Below are positions 1-7,959 of a stretch of DNA of 64,000 nucleotides, one piece after another. A program made the translations under genes and the position numbers. The number at the start of each line of letters is the position of its first letter. The stretch's first letter is position 1. This stretch comes from CAG-103 sp963627135 (GTDB lineage: Bacteria > Bacillota > Clostridia > Oscillospirales > Oscillospiraceae), in contig CAVFZY010000007.1 of the NCBI GenBank assembly GCA_963627135.1, forward strand, positions 62,001 to 126,000, read 5' to 3'. The notes below the pieces were generated by a model, which was given only the letters and a program-made list of their open reading frames with translations, made no database searches and had not been told where the DNA came from.

Positions 1-905
1 TGCACAATGCGCGGCAGGCGACGAAGGACGCGCGCAAGATCATCGAGGACTTCCAGCCCGATGTCGCCATCGGCACCGGCGGCTATGTCTGCTACCCCGT
101 GCTCAAGGCGGCGGCGCAGCTTGGCATCCCGACCGTCGTGCATGAGTCCAACGCCGTTCCCGGCCTGACGACGAAGATGCTCGCCGGCGCGGTCGATCGC
201 ATCCTCGTCGGCTTCGAGGAGAGCAAGCAGCACTACAGCGAGCAGGAAAAGGTCGTCGTCACCGGCACGCCGGTGCGCGGCGCGTTCACGGCCTGCTCCA
301 AGGCGGAGGCCAAGCGCCAGCTCGGGCTCGACCCGGACAAGCCGCTGGTCGTGTCGGTCTGGGGCTCGCTCGGCGCGTCGTACATGAATGAGGTCATGAC
401 GGCGTTCATCACGCGCGCCGCCGTCACGGACGCACCGTTCGCGCTCATCCATTCGGCGGGGCGCAACGGCTATGAGAAGATGCACACGACCCTGCTCAAA
501 AAGTGCCCGGCCGATCTCGCCGCGCACGGTATGGATGTGCGGCCGTATATTTACGACATGCCGCTGGTCATGGACGCAGCCGATCTCGTGCTCTGCCGCG
601 CGGGCGCGTCCACGCTCGCGGAGCTCACGTGCATCGGCAAGCCCGCAGTGCTCATCCCGTCGCCGAACGTCACGAACAACCATCAGGAGCGCAATGCGCG
701 CGTGCTCGAGCACGCCGGCGGGGCGAAGGTGCTGCTCGAGGGCGCGTTCACGGCGGACGATCTGTATAATCTCGTCAGCGCCCTGCTCTCGGACCCCGCG
801 CAGCTTGCGCAGATGGCGGAGAATATGCGCGCCGCCGGTGTTGCCGACGCTGCCGAGCGCATTGCCGATCTGGTGCTGAAGCTGGCCGACCGGCACGGAA
901 AATGA
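1..905 (+). CDS. murG: MurG, UDP-GlcNAc:lipid I GlcNAc transferase (5' end outside window)
   Basis: C-terminal ~300 residues of MurG, the GT28 glycosyltransferase that converts lipid I to lipid II at the inner face of the membrane. The frame is open from base 3 with no start in the window, so most of the N-terminal acceptor domain lies outside. Visible motifs are GTGGYV near the left edge, HESNAVPG, WGSLGA (usually GGSxGA), and the UDP-GlcNAc pocket CRAGASTLAEL followed by NNHQERNA. The GTG at base 99 lies inside conserved sequence and is not the start. murA follows 56 bp downstream, the expected neighbour in a division and cell-wall cluster. Assignment is secure; only the truncation by the window edge is unusual. 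Confidence 0.96.
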   Translation, partial: HNARQATKDARKIIEDFQPDVAIGTGGYVCYPVLKAAAQLGIPTVVHESNAVPGLTTKMLAGAVDRILVGFEESKQHYSEQEKVVVTGTPVRGAFTACSKAEAKRQLGLDPDKPLVVSVWGSLGASYMNEVMTAFITRAAVTDAPFALIHSAGRNGYEKMHTTLLKKCPADLAAHGMDVRPYIYDMPLVMDAADLVLCRAGASTLAELTCIGKPAVLIPSPNVTNNHQERNARVLEHAGGAKVLLEGAFTADDLYNLVSALLSDPAQLAQMAENMRAAGVADAAERIADLVLKLADRHGK

Positions 906-961
906 CAATCTCGCGTTTCTCTGCATAGGATGGCATGAATTTGCTGTGCGGAGGAAAGATT

Positions 962-2221
962 ATGAGCATATGGCACATTTACGGCGGAAACAGACTGACC
1001 GGGAGTACCCAGGTGCAGGGCGCCAAGAATGCGGTGCTGCCGATCATGGCGGCATCCGTGCTCGCCGGCAGTGAGACGGTTCTGCACAACGTGCCCGACC
1101 TGAAGGACGTGACGATCACGCTGCGTATCCTGCGCCATCTCGGCTGCACGGCGGAGCGCGACGGGGACACGGTGCGCATCGATTCCTGCGGCATGAACCG
1201 CGACTTTATCCCGCACGATCTCATGCGGGAGCTGCGCTCCTCGGTCATTTTTCTCGGCGCGATCCTCACGCGCTTCGGGACGGCGAGCCTGTCCATGCCG
1301 GGCGGGTGCGAGCTCGGCCCACGGCCGGTGAACCTGCACCTCGACGCGCTGCGTGCGCTCGGTGCGGAGGTCACGGAGCGCGGCGGGGATATCGTCTGCG
1401 GCGCGCACGATCTGAAGGGACAGCGCATCCTGCTGCCGTTTCCGAGCGTCGGTGCGACGGAAAACGCCATGCTGGCCGCCTGCGCGGCGGCGGGGGAGAC
1501 GGTCATCTGCAACGCCGCGCGTGAGCCGGAGATCCTCGATCTGCAGTGCTACCTGCGCAAGCTGGGTGCGCAGATTTCCGGTGCCGGCACCTCAACGGTC
1601 ACGGTCAGCGGCTTCCGGCCGCAGCCGTTTGTGGAGCACACGATCATGCCGGACCGCATCGTCGCGGCGACGATTTTGTGCGCAGGAGCCGCCTGCGGCG
1701 GCGATCTGGAGCTGCAGGGCGTCGATCCTGAACACTTTTTGACCGTCCTGGACTCGCTTTCCGAGGCGGGATGTGCTATAATCAAAACGGCGTCCACCGT
1801 GCGCCTGACATCGCCCGGACGGCTCACGGCGCCGCGGCCGGTCGTCACGCAGCCGTATCCGGGCTTTCCCACGGATGCGCAGCCGCCGCTCATGGCCGCC
1901 TGCCTGAAGGCGAAGGGCACCACGGTGTTCACCGAAAACATTTTTACCAACCGTTACCGTCATGCCGAGGAGTTCCGGCGTCTGGGCGCAGCCGTCAGCA
2001 TCGAGGGCCGTGTGGCCTATGTCACCGGCGTCGACCGGCTCACCGGCGCGCCGCTCACGGCCAGCGACCTGCGCGGCGGCGCGGCCATGATCGTGGCCGG
2101 CCTCTCCGCCGAGGGCGAGACCGAGATTCTCGATAACGGTTATATCAACCGCGGCTATGACCGCTTCGATGCGTGCCTGTCGGCGCTTGGCGCCGACGTG
2201 CGCTGCGTGGCGCCGCAGTGA
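962..2221 (+). CDS. murA: MurA, UDP-GlcNAc 1-carboxyvinyltransferase
   Basis: Cytosolic enzyme of the first committed step of peptidoglycan synthesis: transfers enolpyruvyl from PEP to UDP-GlcNAc. The product is 419 residues, normal for the family. Lys22-Asn23 lie in GAKNAVLP, the catalytic Cys116 lies in PGGCELGPRPVN (the residue fosfomycin alkylates), and a substrate loop PGFPTDAQ plus FTNRYRHAEEFRRLG follow. I chose ATG 962 because GGAGGAAAG sits a few bases upstream and the protein then begins at the usual place; an upstream in-frame ATG at 935 would include the ribosome binding site in the protein. Cys at the catalytic position, not Asp, predicts fosfomycin sensitivity at the target level. 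divIB follows after 16 bp. Confidence 0.97.
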   Translation: MSIWHIYGGNRLTGSTQVQGAKNAVLPIMAASVLAGSETVLHNVPDLKDVTITLRILRHLGCTAERDGDTVRIDSCGMNRDFIPHDLMRELRSSVIFLGAILTRFGTASLSMPGGCELGPRPVNLHLDALRALGAEVTERGGDIVCGAHDLKGQRILLPFPSVGATENAMLAACAAAGETVICNAAREPEILDLQCYLRKLGAQISGAGTSTVTVSGFRPQPFVEHTIMPDRIVAATILCAGAACGGDLELQGVDPEHFLTVLDSLSEAGCAIIKTASTVRLTSPGRLTAPRPVVTQPYPGFPTDAQPPLMAACLKAKGTTVFTENIFTNRYRHAEEFRRLGAAVSIEGRVAYVTGVDRLTGAPLTASDLRGGAAMIVAGLSAEGETEILDNGYINRGYDRFDACLSALGADVRCVAPQ

Positions 2222-2237
2222 AAGGAATCACCTGCCT

Positions 2238-3017
2238 ATGAAACAATCGAAGCAGCCCGGGCCGCGCCGCGCGCGCCGACCCCGCCGCCCGTCCGGCGGC
2301 CGGGGCAGGTCGCTGCTGCAGCCGCTGATCTTTCTGCTGATCTGTGCGGCGCTCGTCCTGGGCATGAGCGTATTTTTCCGTGTCGCGAAGGTCGAGGTGG
2401 TGGGCAACTCCATCTACACGGCCGAGGAGGTCGTCGAGGCCTCCGGCATCGGCACGGGCGACAATCTGTTTTTCATCAACCGCTTCTCGGCGGCCAGCCG
2501 CATCTTCAGCAAGCTGCCGTATGTGGACAAAGCGAAGGTCACGCGCGCGCTGCCCAACCGCGTCACGATCACGATCCAGGAGAGCAGCGCCATGGCCTAC
2601 GTCCAGGCGGACGACGGCTACTGGGTCGTGGACCAGAACTGCAAGCTGCTCAAGTCCGTCACGGAGAGCGAACTGACCGGCCTTGCCAGAGTCGACGGCA
2701 TCACACCGGTCGAACCGAAGGTCGGCGAAGTGCTCAATGCTGGCGAGGCCGACGCACCGAAGGTCACGTATCTGGCGGCGATCCTCGGCCAGCTGCTCAC
2801 GCGCGACATGGCGTCCAAGGTCACGGTCATCGACCTGTCGGATGCGTCGAACCCCGGCTTTACCTATGACGGTCGGTTCACGGTGCGCCTCGGCGCGAAT
2901 GAAAATGTCGAGTACAAATTCGGCATGCTGCAGAGCGCGGTCGCCCAGCTCACGGACAGCGACACCGGCACCATCGACCTGTCGATCGACAAACGCGCGC
3001 ATTTCAGCCCCGGCTGA
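2238..3017 (+). CDS. divIB: DivIB/FtsQ-type cell division protein
   Basis: Bitopic divisome protein of 259 residues. The N-terminal ~25 residues are strongly basic and rich in Arg and Pro. One membrane segment follows at about residues 26-48, then a POTRA domain beginning near residue 50 (VAKVEVVGNSIYTAEEVV) and a beta domain, the order of DivIB/FtsQ. It is known to link peptidoglycan synthases to the Z-ring through FtsL/DivIC partners, which are not in this window. ATG 2238 is preferred over an in-frame start at 2157 inside murA because it follows GAAAGGAAT and gives a normal topology. It lies 16 bp after murA and about 150 bp before ftsZ, consistent with one division cluster. Confidence 0.9.
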   Translation: MKQSKQPGPRRARRPRRPSGGRGRSLLQPLIFLLICAALVLGMSVFFRVAKVEVVGNSIYTAEEVVEASGIGTGDNLFFINRFSAASRIFSKLPYVDKAKVTRALPNRVTITIQESSAMAYVQADDGYWVVDQNCKLLKSVTESELTGLARVDGITPVEPKVGEVLNAGEADAPKVTYLAAILGQLLTRDMASKVTVIDLSDASNPGFTYDGRFTVRLGANENVEYKFGMLQSAVAQLTDSDTGTIDLSIDKRAHFSPG

Positions 3018-3034
3018 TTGTTCACAAAAAAAGA

Positions 3035-3061
3035 TTGACCTGATAAGGAAAACGATATAAA
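3035..3061 (+). promoter_or_regulatory. Candidate promoter for ftsZ
   Basis: TTGACC (3035-3040) and TATAAA (3056-3061) with a 15-bp spacer, shorter than the 17-bp optimum. If used, transcription would begin just after the in-frame ATG at 3062 and favour the 3170 start of ftsZ. Confidence 0.35.
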
Positions 3062-3169
3062 ATGGGAAAGAATAAGAACAAACAGAAGCGAAACCCGCCA
3101 AAAAACGGCTCTCAGAGCGCGCACGCGCCGGCTGCCGATACAAATAGAAACAACAGGGAGGAACCGAAT

Positions 3170-4342
3170 ATGTCCTTTGCTACCGAGTCCGGTCCGGAAA
3201 ATGTCGTCACCATCAAGGTCGTTGGCGTCGGCGGGGCCGGCAACAACGTCGTAAACCGCATGGTTAAGTCCGGCACTCAGGGAATTGAGTACGTGGCTGT
3301 CAATACAGATAAGCAGGCTCTGGCCGTCTCCAGCGCGGACCAGAAGATCCAGATCGGCGAGAAGCTGACCCATGGTCAGGGCGCCGGCAGCGATCCCGAC
3401 GTCGGCAAGCGCAGCGCCGAGGAGAGCCGCAACAACATCGCCAAGAGCCTGGAGAATGCGGACATGGTCTTCATCACCGCCGGCATGGGCGGCGGCACCG
3501 GCACGGGCGCAGCGCCCACGATCGCGGACATCGCCCGCGAGGCTGGCATTTTGACCGTCGGCGTCGTCACCAAGCCCTTCAAGTTTGAGGGCAAGCGCCG
3601 CATGGATCAGGCCATGGTCGGCATCAACGAGCTGCTGGGCAAGGTCGACTCCCTGCTCATCATCCCGAACGACCGGCTGAAGTTTGCCACCGACCAGAAG
3701 GTCACGCTGGCAAACGCCTTCGAGATCGCGGACGATGTCCTGCGTCAGGCTGTCGTGAGCATCTCGGACCTGATTAAGAACACCGGCTTCATCAACCTCG
3801 ACTTTGCGGATGTCACCTGCGTCATGAAGGATGCCGGCTTCGCCCATATGGGCGTCGGCCGCGCCGCCGGCAAGGGCAAGGCGGAGGACGCTGCCCGCAT
3901 GGCCGTGGCAAGCCCCCTCATGGAGACGTCCATCAACGGCGCGCGCGGCGTGCTCATCAACATCACCGGCTCCGAGGATATGGGCCTGGAGGATGTCGAG
4001 ACGGCCGCCAACCTCGTCCAAGAGGCCGCGCACCCGGATGCCAACATCATCTTCGGCGCGAGCTTCGATCCCTCGCTCGACGACGAGATCCGCGTGTCCG
4101 TTATCGCCACTGGTTTCGACGAGCCGGGTAAGGCACAGGCCGAGCAGGCTGCTGCCGCTCCGGCACAGGCTCCCGCTGCCGGCCTCTATACGGCTGCTTC
4201 CGCCGCTGCCAAGGCTGCTGCCCCGGCCGCGCCGGCCGCACCGGCTGCTCCGGCTCCGGCCGCTGCCCCGGCTGCGGACACTGCCGCTCCTGCTGAGGAA
4301 GATCCGTTCGACAGCATCTTCAAGATCTTCAATTCCAAGTAA
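3170..4342 (+). CDS. ftsZ: FtsZ, tubulin-like division GTPase
   Basis: Forms the cytokinetic Z-ring. The 390-residue product has the N-terminal GTPase fold with GGAGNN (residues 21-26), the tubulin signature GGGTGTG (about 107-113) and the T7 synergy loop NLDFADV (about 209-215), so it should bind and hydrolyse GTP. After about residue 318 comes a low-complexity Ala/Pro linker. The tail ends EEDPFDSIFKIFNSK, not the canonical DIPxFLR peptide that binds FtsA, SepF and EzrA. ATG 3170 follows AGGGAGGAACCG and starts in the usual place. The frame stays open to an ATG at 3062, which would add 36 basic, Asn/Lys-rich residues; I regard that as leader. The intrinsic terminator after the gene ends the cluster. 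Confidence 0.97.
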   Translation: MSFATESGPENVVTIKVVGVGGAGNNVVNRMVKSGTQGIEYVAVNTDKQALAVSSADQKIQIGEKLTHGQGAGSDPDVGKRSAEESRNNIAKSLENADMVFITAGMGGGTGTGAAPTIADIAREAGILTVGVVTKPFKFEGKRRMDQAMVGINELLGKVDSLLIIPNDRLKFATDQKVTLANAFEIADDVLRQAVVSISDLIKNTGFINLDFADVTCVMKDAGFAHMGVGRAAGKGKAEDAARMAVASPLMETSINGARGVLINITGSEDMGLEDVETAANLVQEAAHPDANIIFGASFDPSLDDEIRVSVIATGFDEPGKAQAEQAAAAPAQAPAAGLYTAASAAAKAAAPAAPAAPAAPAPAAAPAADTAAPAEEDPFDSIFKIFNSK

Positions 4343-4359
4343 TTCGGCACATTTTCATG

Positions 4360-4391
4360 AAAACCGCCTTCGCTCCCGTGAAGGCGGTTTT
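4360..4391 (+). terminator. Intrinsic terminator after ftsZ
   Basis: Stem of about 12 bp (AAAACCGCCTTC with GAAGGCGGTTTT) around an 8-base loop, running into Ts. It lies 17 bp past the ftsZ stop. Confidence 0.88.
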
Positions 4392-4417
4392 TGTATTCTA
4401 TCAGAGGAGGCAGCCGC

Positions 4418-5251
4418 TTGAAAAACTGGCGTATTACCCGAGTTCTGATGTCCATGGCGGACACGTTTCTTGCCCGGCGCGTGACGCGCTCGGCGGCCGA
4501 ACTCGCCTACTGTATGGTCATGGCGCTGTTCCCGGCCATCATCTGCATGTACGACCTGCTCGCGCTCATCCTGCGTGACCCGACCGCCGTGCTGCGCATC
4601 GTTGAGACGCTTGTGCTCCCGCGCGAGACGCAGGCGCTCGTGTCGGAGTTTTTGACCTACGTGTCCGGCAATACGAGCGAGGTCATGTTTTTTGCAGCCC
4701 TGTTTGTCATGATCACGAGCGCGTCGGCCGCTTTTCGCGCCATGGCCGCCATCGTTGGCGAGATCCACGGTGCCAAACGCTTTGGCGGCGTCGTGCGCAG
4801 CACGATCGTGAGCGTGATCTTTTCCGTGGCGTTCCTGCTGGTGCTGTACCTGTGCATCCTGCTCATGCTGACTGGAAAACACTTCCTGCTCTGGCTCGAT
4901 GCGCTGCTGCCGCATGTGAGCATCGTCTGGTCGTGGACGTGGCTGCGGTTTTTGATCCTGTTTGCCATCCTGCTGCTGATGATCCTCATCCTCTACCGGC
5001 TCACCACGCCGCGCCGGCCGCAGCACCGGGTGCTCCCGGGCGCGGTGTTTTCCACCGTGGCGATCGTGTGCATGAGTATCCTGCTGTCGTGGCTGATCGG
5101 TCGTAGCACGAAATATTCGCTTGTGTATGGATCTCTCGCCTCGGTCGTGATCTTGCTGTACTGGTTCCAGGCGTTTGGATTGCTGCTCATTTTGGGCGTG
5201 GTGCTTAATCACGCACTTGAGGTGACGGCTCCGCCGGATACGGAGACATAA
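4418..5251 (+). CDS. YihY/UPF0761 (BrkB-type) integral membrane protein
   Basis: A 277-residue polytopic membrane protein of the YihY/BrkB family, once misnamed ribonuclease BN. The molecular function is unknown. About six hydrophobic segments are visible, beginning with the family-typical amphipathic start followed by AELAYCMVMALFPAIICMYD, and later RSTKYSLVYGSLASVVILLYW, shortened here as the conserved YGS-LASV-ILLYW block. I place the start at TTG 4418 because AGAGGAGG lies seven bases upstream; the ATG-like start at 4391 would put that site inside the gene. It sits alone between the ftsZ terminator and the sigma-factor gene. Family assignment is firm, physiological role is not. Confidence 0.82.
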   Translation: MKNWRITRVLMSMADTFLARRVTRSAAELAYCMVMALFPAIICMYDLLALILRDPTAVLRIVETLVLPRETQALVSEFLTYVSGNTSEVMFFAALFVMITSASAAFRAMAAIVGEIHGAKRFGGVVRSTIVSVIFSVAFLLVLYLCILLMLTGKHFLLWLDALLPHVSIVWSWTWLRFLILFAILLLMILILYRLTTPRRPQHRVLPGAVFSTVAIVCMSILLSWLIGRSTKYSLVYGSLASVVILLYWFQAFGLLLILGVVLNHALEVTAPPDTET

Positions 5252-5437
5252 ATTCTGCAGGAAAGGACACAAATTGTGGTAAATCACTTTACAAACCGGT
5301 TTTTTTCACGTAAACTACTTCGTTAAGAAGATCGCGCAGCCCGGAAACAAATTTTTTAAGCGAAAAATTCACGAAAAGCAATTTTCTGTGCATTAAATTT
5401 CGTTTTCAGGCATTATTCTCATGTGGGGTAATCGAAT

Positions 5438-6019
5438 ATGCGAAATGACGACAAGCACATCACCGGTATGTGTGCGGCCAGTGGCCAGCCGCCGGATGAT
5501 GCGCTCATCCTGCGCATAGCGCGGGGTGACACCGCTGCGCTGGAAACGCTGTATCGCCAGACGTCCGCTTCCATTTACGGCTTTGCGCTGTCCATTCTTC
5601 GGGATCCGACGGCGGCTGAGGATGTGATGCAGGATACGTTTGTGAGCGTGATGCAGTCGGCACAGGGCTATCAGCCGTCGGGCAAACCGATGGCATGGCT
5701 GCTGACGATCGCGCGCAACCTGGCGTTGATGCGCCTGCGCAAGGCGGAAAACAAAAACCTGTCCTTTGATGAGCTGTTTCATGTGGAAGATACGCATGAT
5801 GCCTATCAGGTGACAGAGAATCATATGGTGCTTGAGAAAGTGTTACATACACTCACAGACAGTGAGCGGCAGATCGTGATGCTGCATGCATTGTCCGGGC
5901 TCAAGCACAGAGAAATTGCTGACCTGCTGGGAATCCCGCAGGCAACAGCCATTTCTCGTTATAATCGTGCGCTTGGAAAGCTGCGCAATTCGATGGGAGG
6001 TGACGATCTTGACCGATAA
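5438..6019 (+). CDS. ECF-like sigma-70 family RNA polymerase sigma factor
   Basis: A 193-residue alternative sigma factor containing only the two essential domains. Sigma region 2 spans about residues 25-102 (DPTAAEDVMQDTFVSVM, then MAWLLTIARNLALMRLRK for the -10 element). Region 4 spans about 130-185, with the helix-turn-helix HREIADLLGIPQATAISRYNR for the -35 element. The gene overlaps the next one by 11 bases. That gene encodes a membrane anti-sigma-like protein, so the pair is probably a cotranscribed sigma/anti-sigma switch responding to an envelope signal. Target promoters cannot be inferred from the window. ATG 5438 is preceded by a weak GGGG ribosome binding site. Confidence 0.9.
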   Translation: MRNDDKHITGMCAASGQPPDDALILRIARGDTAALETLYRQTSASIYGFALSILRDPTAAEDVMQDTFVSVMQSAQGYQPSGKPMAWLLTIARNLALMRLRKAENKNLSFDELFHVEDTHDAYQVTENHMVLEKVLHTLTDSERQIVMLHALSGLKHREIADLLGIPQATAISRYNRALGKLRNSMGGDDLDR

Positions 6020-7412
6020 GGAATTGCTGGAACAGCTGCGGACCGAGGTCGTTGCCGAGACGCCGGATTGCTGGAGTGCCATCCTCGAGCGCGTGCAGGC
6101 TCCGGTGCAGCAGCCGGAGGAGGAGAAGGTCGTCCCGATGCCGGAGCGCGGACGTCGCCGCGGCGCGTGGAAGCGCTGGGCCGCAGCGGCGGCAGTGTTC
6201 TTCCTGGCCGTGCTCGGCGGCGGACTGTATGCCACGCAGGTGCCCGGCGGCGTTGCTACGCTCGATGCCAACCCCAGCATCGAGCTGACGGTCAACAAGC
6301 TCGGCCGTGTCCTGTCTGTCCGCGCGTGCAACCCGGATGCCCAGTTCGTGCTCGACGATCTGGAGCTGCGCAATCAGTCCCTGCAGACGGCGGCGGATGC
6401 GATCGTCGCCAATATGCAGACGGATGGCTATATTTCGGCAGATACGAACTCGATCCTCGTGACGGTCGAGGCCGGCAAGGGTGATATGCGTCTGCGCGAT
6501 CGGCTGGCTGCGGCCGTGGAAAATGCCCAGACGGACTGTGGCATGGACCCTGCGGTACTTGCTCAGGTGCTGGAGGCGGACCCGGAGTTGGAGACCTATG
6601 CCTCTGCTATGGGTGTCAGCGCCGGCAAAGCGATGCTGATCCGGCAGATCAGCGCCCAGGTGCAGGACCTTTCCGGCGAGGAGATGGTCGGCCTGCCGAT
6701 CAACGATCTGAATATTCTGGCGGCCTCCAATGATGTGGCGTTTGCCGGCATGGAGTCGATCGGTGCTGCCAGCACCGGCGCGTACATTCCGTATGACGAG
6801 GCGCTGCAGGCGGCGCTCGAGCGCTGCGGCCTGACTGCGGATGATATTACACAGGCCAGCATGCGCTTCACGCTCATCGACGGGGAAATGGTCATGGAGT
6901 TTGCGCTCTCGGACGGTGAGCGGCACTATGTGTGCAGCGTCGATGCCGAGACGGCGGAGGTCTGCCGCCTGACGGGCGACGAACCGAAGCAGCCGGAGGA
7001 TGAGGAGATCATCCCGGTGCCGCCGACGGTTCAGCCAAATCCGAACCTGCCTGTGACACCGACGCCGACGCCCACACCGACGCCGACGCCTACTCCGACG
7101 CCGACGCCTACTCCGACGCCGACACCTACTCCGACGCCGACGCCTACTCCGACACCCACCCCGACGCCGACGCCCACTCCGACACCGACCCCGCCTGTGG
7201 GCCCGGTCACACCGGAGCAGGCGCTGGAGATCGCCATTGCGGCGGCCGGCATCTCGCAGGGTGATATTGCCGCGTGGGATGTCCAGCTTGACGAGAGCGG
7301 TGCACAGCCGGTTTACCGCGTGACGCTCACGACGATGTACTACTTCCACCCGCATTACGTTGTGACTGTCGATCAGCAGACCGGCGCGGTTCTCTCGGTG
7401 GACAGAACATAA
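6009..7412 (+). CDS. RsgI-like membrane anti-sigma factor with Thr-Pro linker and PepSY domain
   Basis: A 467-residue single-pass protein. Residues 1-55 form a short cytoplasmic part (LLEQLRTEVVAETPDCW). A membrane segment follows at about 57-76, then an extracellular region opening with DANPSIELTVNKLGRVLSV, the hallmark of RsgI-type anti-sigma-I factors. Two related helical/beta stretches continue to about residue 340. Residues ~350-395 are an uninterrupted Thr-Pro repeat. The C-terminus (~400-467) looks like a PepSY domain, with EQALEIAIAAAG and a final HYVVTVDQQTGAVLSVD. The start is TTG 6009, five bases after GGGAGGTGA, overlapping the sigma gene. By analogy with RsgI, the cytoplasmic end would hold the sigma factor and the outer domain would sense a signal. 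The ligand is unknown. Confidence 0.78.
   Translation: MTDKELLEQLRTEVVAETPDCWSAILERVQAPVQQPEEEKVVPMPERGRRRGAWKRWAAAAAVFFLAVLGGGLYATQVPGGVATLDANPSIELTVNKLGRVLSVRACNPDAQFVLDDLELRNQSLQTAADAIVANMQTDGYISADTNSILVTVEAGKGDMRLRDRLAAAVENAQTDCGMDPAVLAQVLEADPELETYASAMGVSAGKAMLIRQISAQVQDLSGEEMVGLPINDLNILAASNDVAFAGMESIGAASTGAYIPYDEALQAALERCGLTADDITQASMRFTLIDGEMVMEFALSDGERHYVCSVDAETAEVCRLTGDEPKQPEDEEIIPVPPTVQPNPNLPVTPTPTPTPTPTPTPTPTPTPTPTPTPTPTPTPTPTPTPTPTPTPTPPVGPVTPEQALEIAIAAAGISQGDIAAWDVQLDESGAQPVYRVTLTTMYYFHPHYVVTVDQQTGAVLSVDRT
7056..7192 (+). repeat. Low-complexity ACGCCGACGCC-type repeat encoding a Thr-Pro linker
   Basis: About 137 bp of imperfect hexanucleotide repeats of Thr and Pro codons (ACG/ACA/ACT/ACC alternating with CCG/CCC/CCT). 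The mixed synonymous codons suggest selection for the protein sequence, but length variation by slippage is plausible. Confidence 0.9.
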
Positions 7413-7421
7413 TGGTATCTG

Positions 7422-7450
7422 AAAAGGACGCCCGATCGGGCGTCCTTTTT
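7422..7450 (+). terminator. Intrinsic terminator after the sigma/anti-sigma operon
   Basis: Near-perfect palindrome AAAAGGACGCCC-GATC-GGGCGTCCTTTTT, 9 bp past the stop codon. Confidence 0.9.
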
Positions 7451-7469
7451 GCACCAGGAAGCAGAGTAA

Positions 7470-7504
7470 GTGCATCCCTCCGCCGGGCAGGCGGAGGGAT
7501 GCAC
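7470..7504. terminator. Strong hairpin between convergent genes
   Basis: Stem of about 15 bp (GTGCATCCCTCCGCC with GGCGGAGGGATGCAC) around a 5-base loop, just past the csoR stop on the minus strand. The T-run is poor on both strands, so termination efficiency is uncertain. Confidence 0.55.
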
Positions 7505-7513
7505 TGCTTTGCG

Positions 7514-7882
7514 TCAATTCATGAATTTTTCGATCGCCAGATTCAGCTCGTCGATGGCCTGCTGGTCGCCGGTCTCCACGGCGTCAGCCAGGCAGTGGTC
7601 GATGTGATCCTTCAGGATGATCTTTGCCGTGTTATTGAGCGCCGAGCGCACGGCCGCAAGCTGAATGAGCACCTCGGCGCAGTCGCGCCCGTCCTCTACC
7701 ATGCGCTTGACCGACTCCAGGTGGCCGATCGCGCGGGCCAGGCGATTGACGACCGCCTTGGTCTGCGTGTGGGTGTGCGGGTGCGCGTGTGTATGCCCCT
7801 CGCCGCCGTGGCAGTGGGTGGTGACGTTGCCGTTCTCGTCCACGTGCGTGTGCACCAGCGTGTTGGGATCCTGTTCTGCCAT
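7514..7882 (-). CDS. csoR: CsoR/RcnR-family metal-responsive repressor, CsoR-like copper triad
   Basis: A 122-residue all-helical DNA-binding repressor of the CsoR/RcnR/FrmR family (DUF156). The family's copper-binding triad is present with correct spacing: Cys68, His93 and Cys97 match Cys36, His61 and Cys65 of mycobacterial CsoR (Cys-to-Cys spacing 29). This argues for Cu(I) sensing and against nickel or formaldehyde sensing. The first ~40 residues form a His-rich tail (HCHGGEGHTHAHPHTHTQ) that could bind metal. ATG 7882 follows AGGAGAT on the minus strand; an upstream ATG at 7900 lacks a ribosome binding site. No copper exporter or chaperone lies beside it, so its target is probably elsewhere. 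Function is inferred from residues. Confidence 0.82.
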   Translation of the reverse strand: MAEQDPNTLVHTHVDENGNVTTHCHGGEGHTHAHPHTHTQTKAVVNRLARAIGHLESVKRMVEDGRDCAEVLIQLAAVRSALNNTAKIILKDHIDHCLADAVETGDQQAIDELNLAIEKFMN

Positions 7883-7959
7883 GGTATCATCTCCTGTCAT
7901 TCCGCCGCAATTTTACCGTGTTTTGCGCCCCTTGTCAATGCAAATACGGTTATGGGCGG

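Noticed and set aside
7056..7192. Repeat array that could be taken for a CRISPR
   Set aside because: Short in-frame hexanucleotide repeats without unique spacers; clearly encodes a Thr-Pro linker. No cas gene and no spaced repeat array was seen anywhere in the window.
5901..7517. 538-codon minus-strand ORF over the anti-sigma gene, Arg-rich
   Set aside because: A shadow of the GC-rich coding strand; the poly-Arg part is the reverse of the Thr-Pro repeat. The plus frame has recognisable domains.
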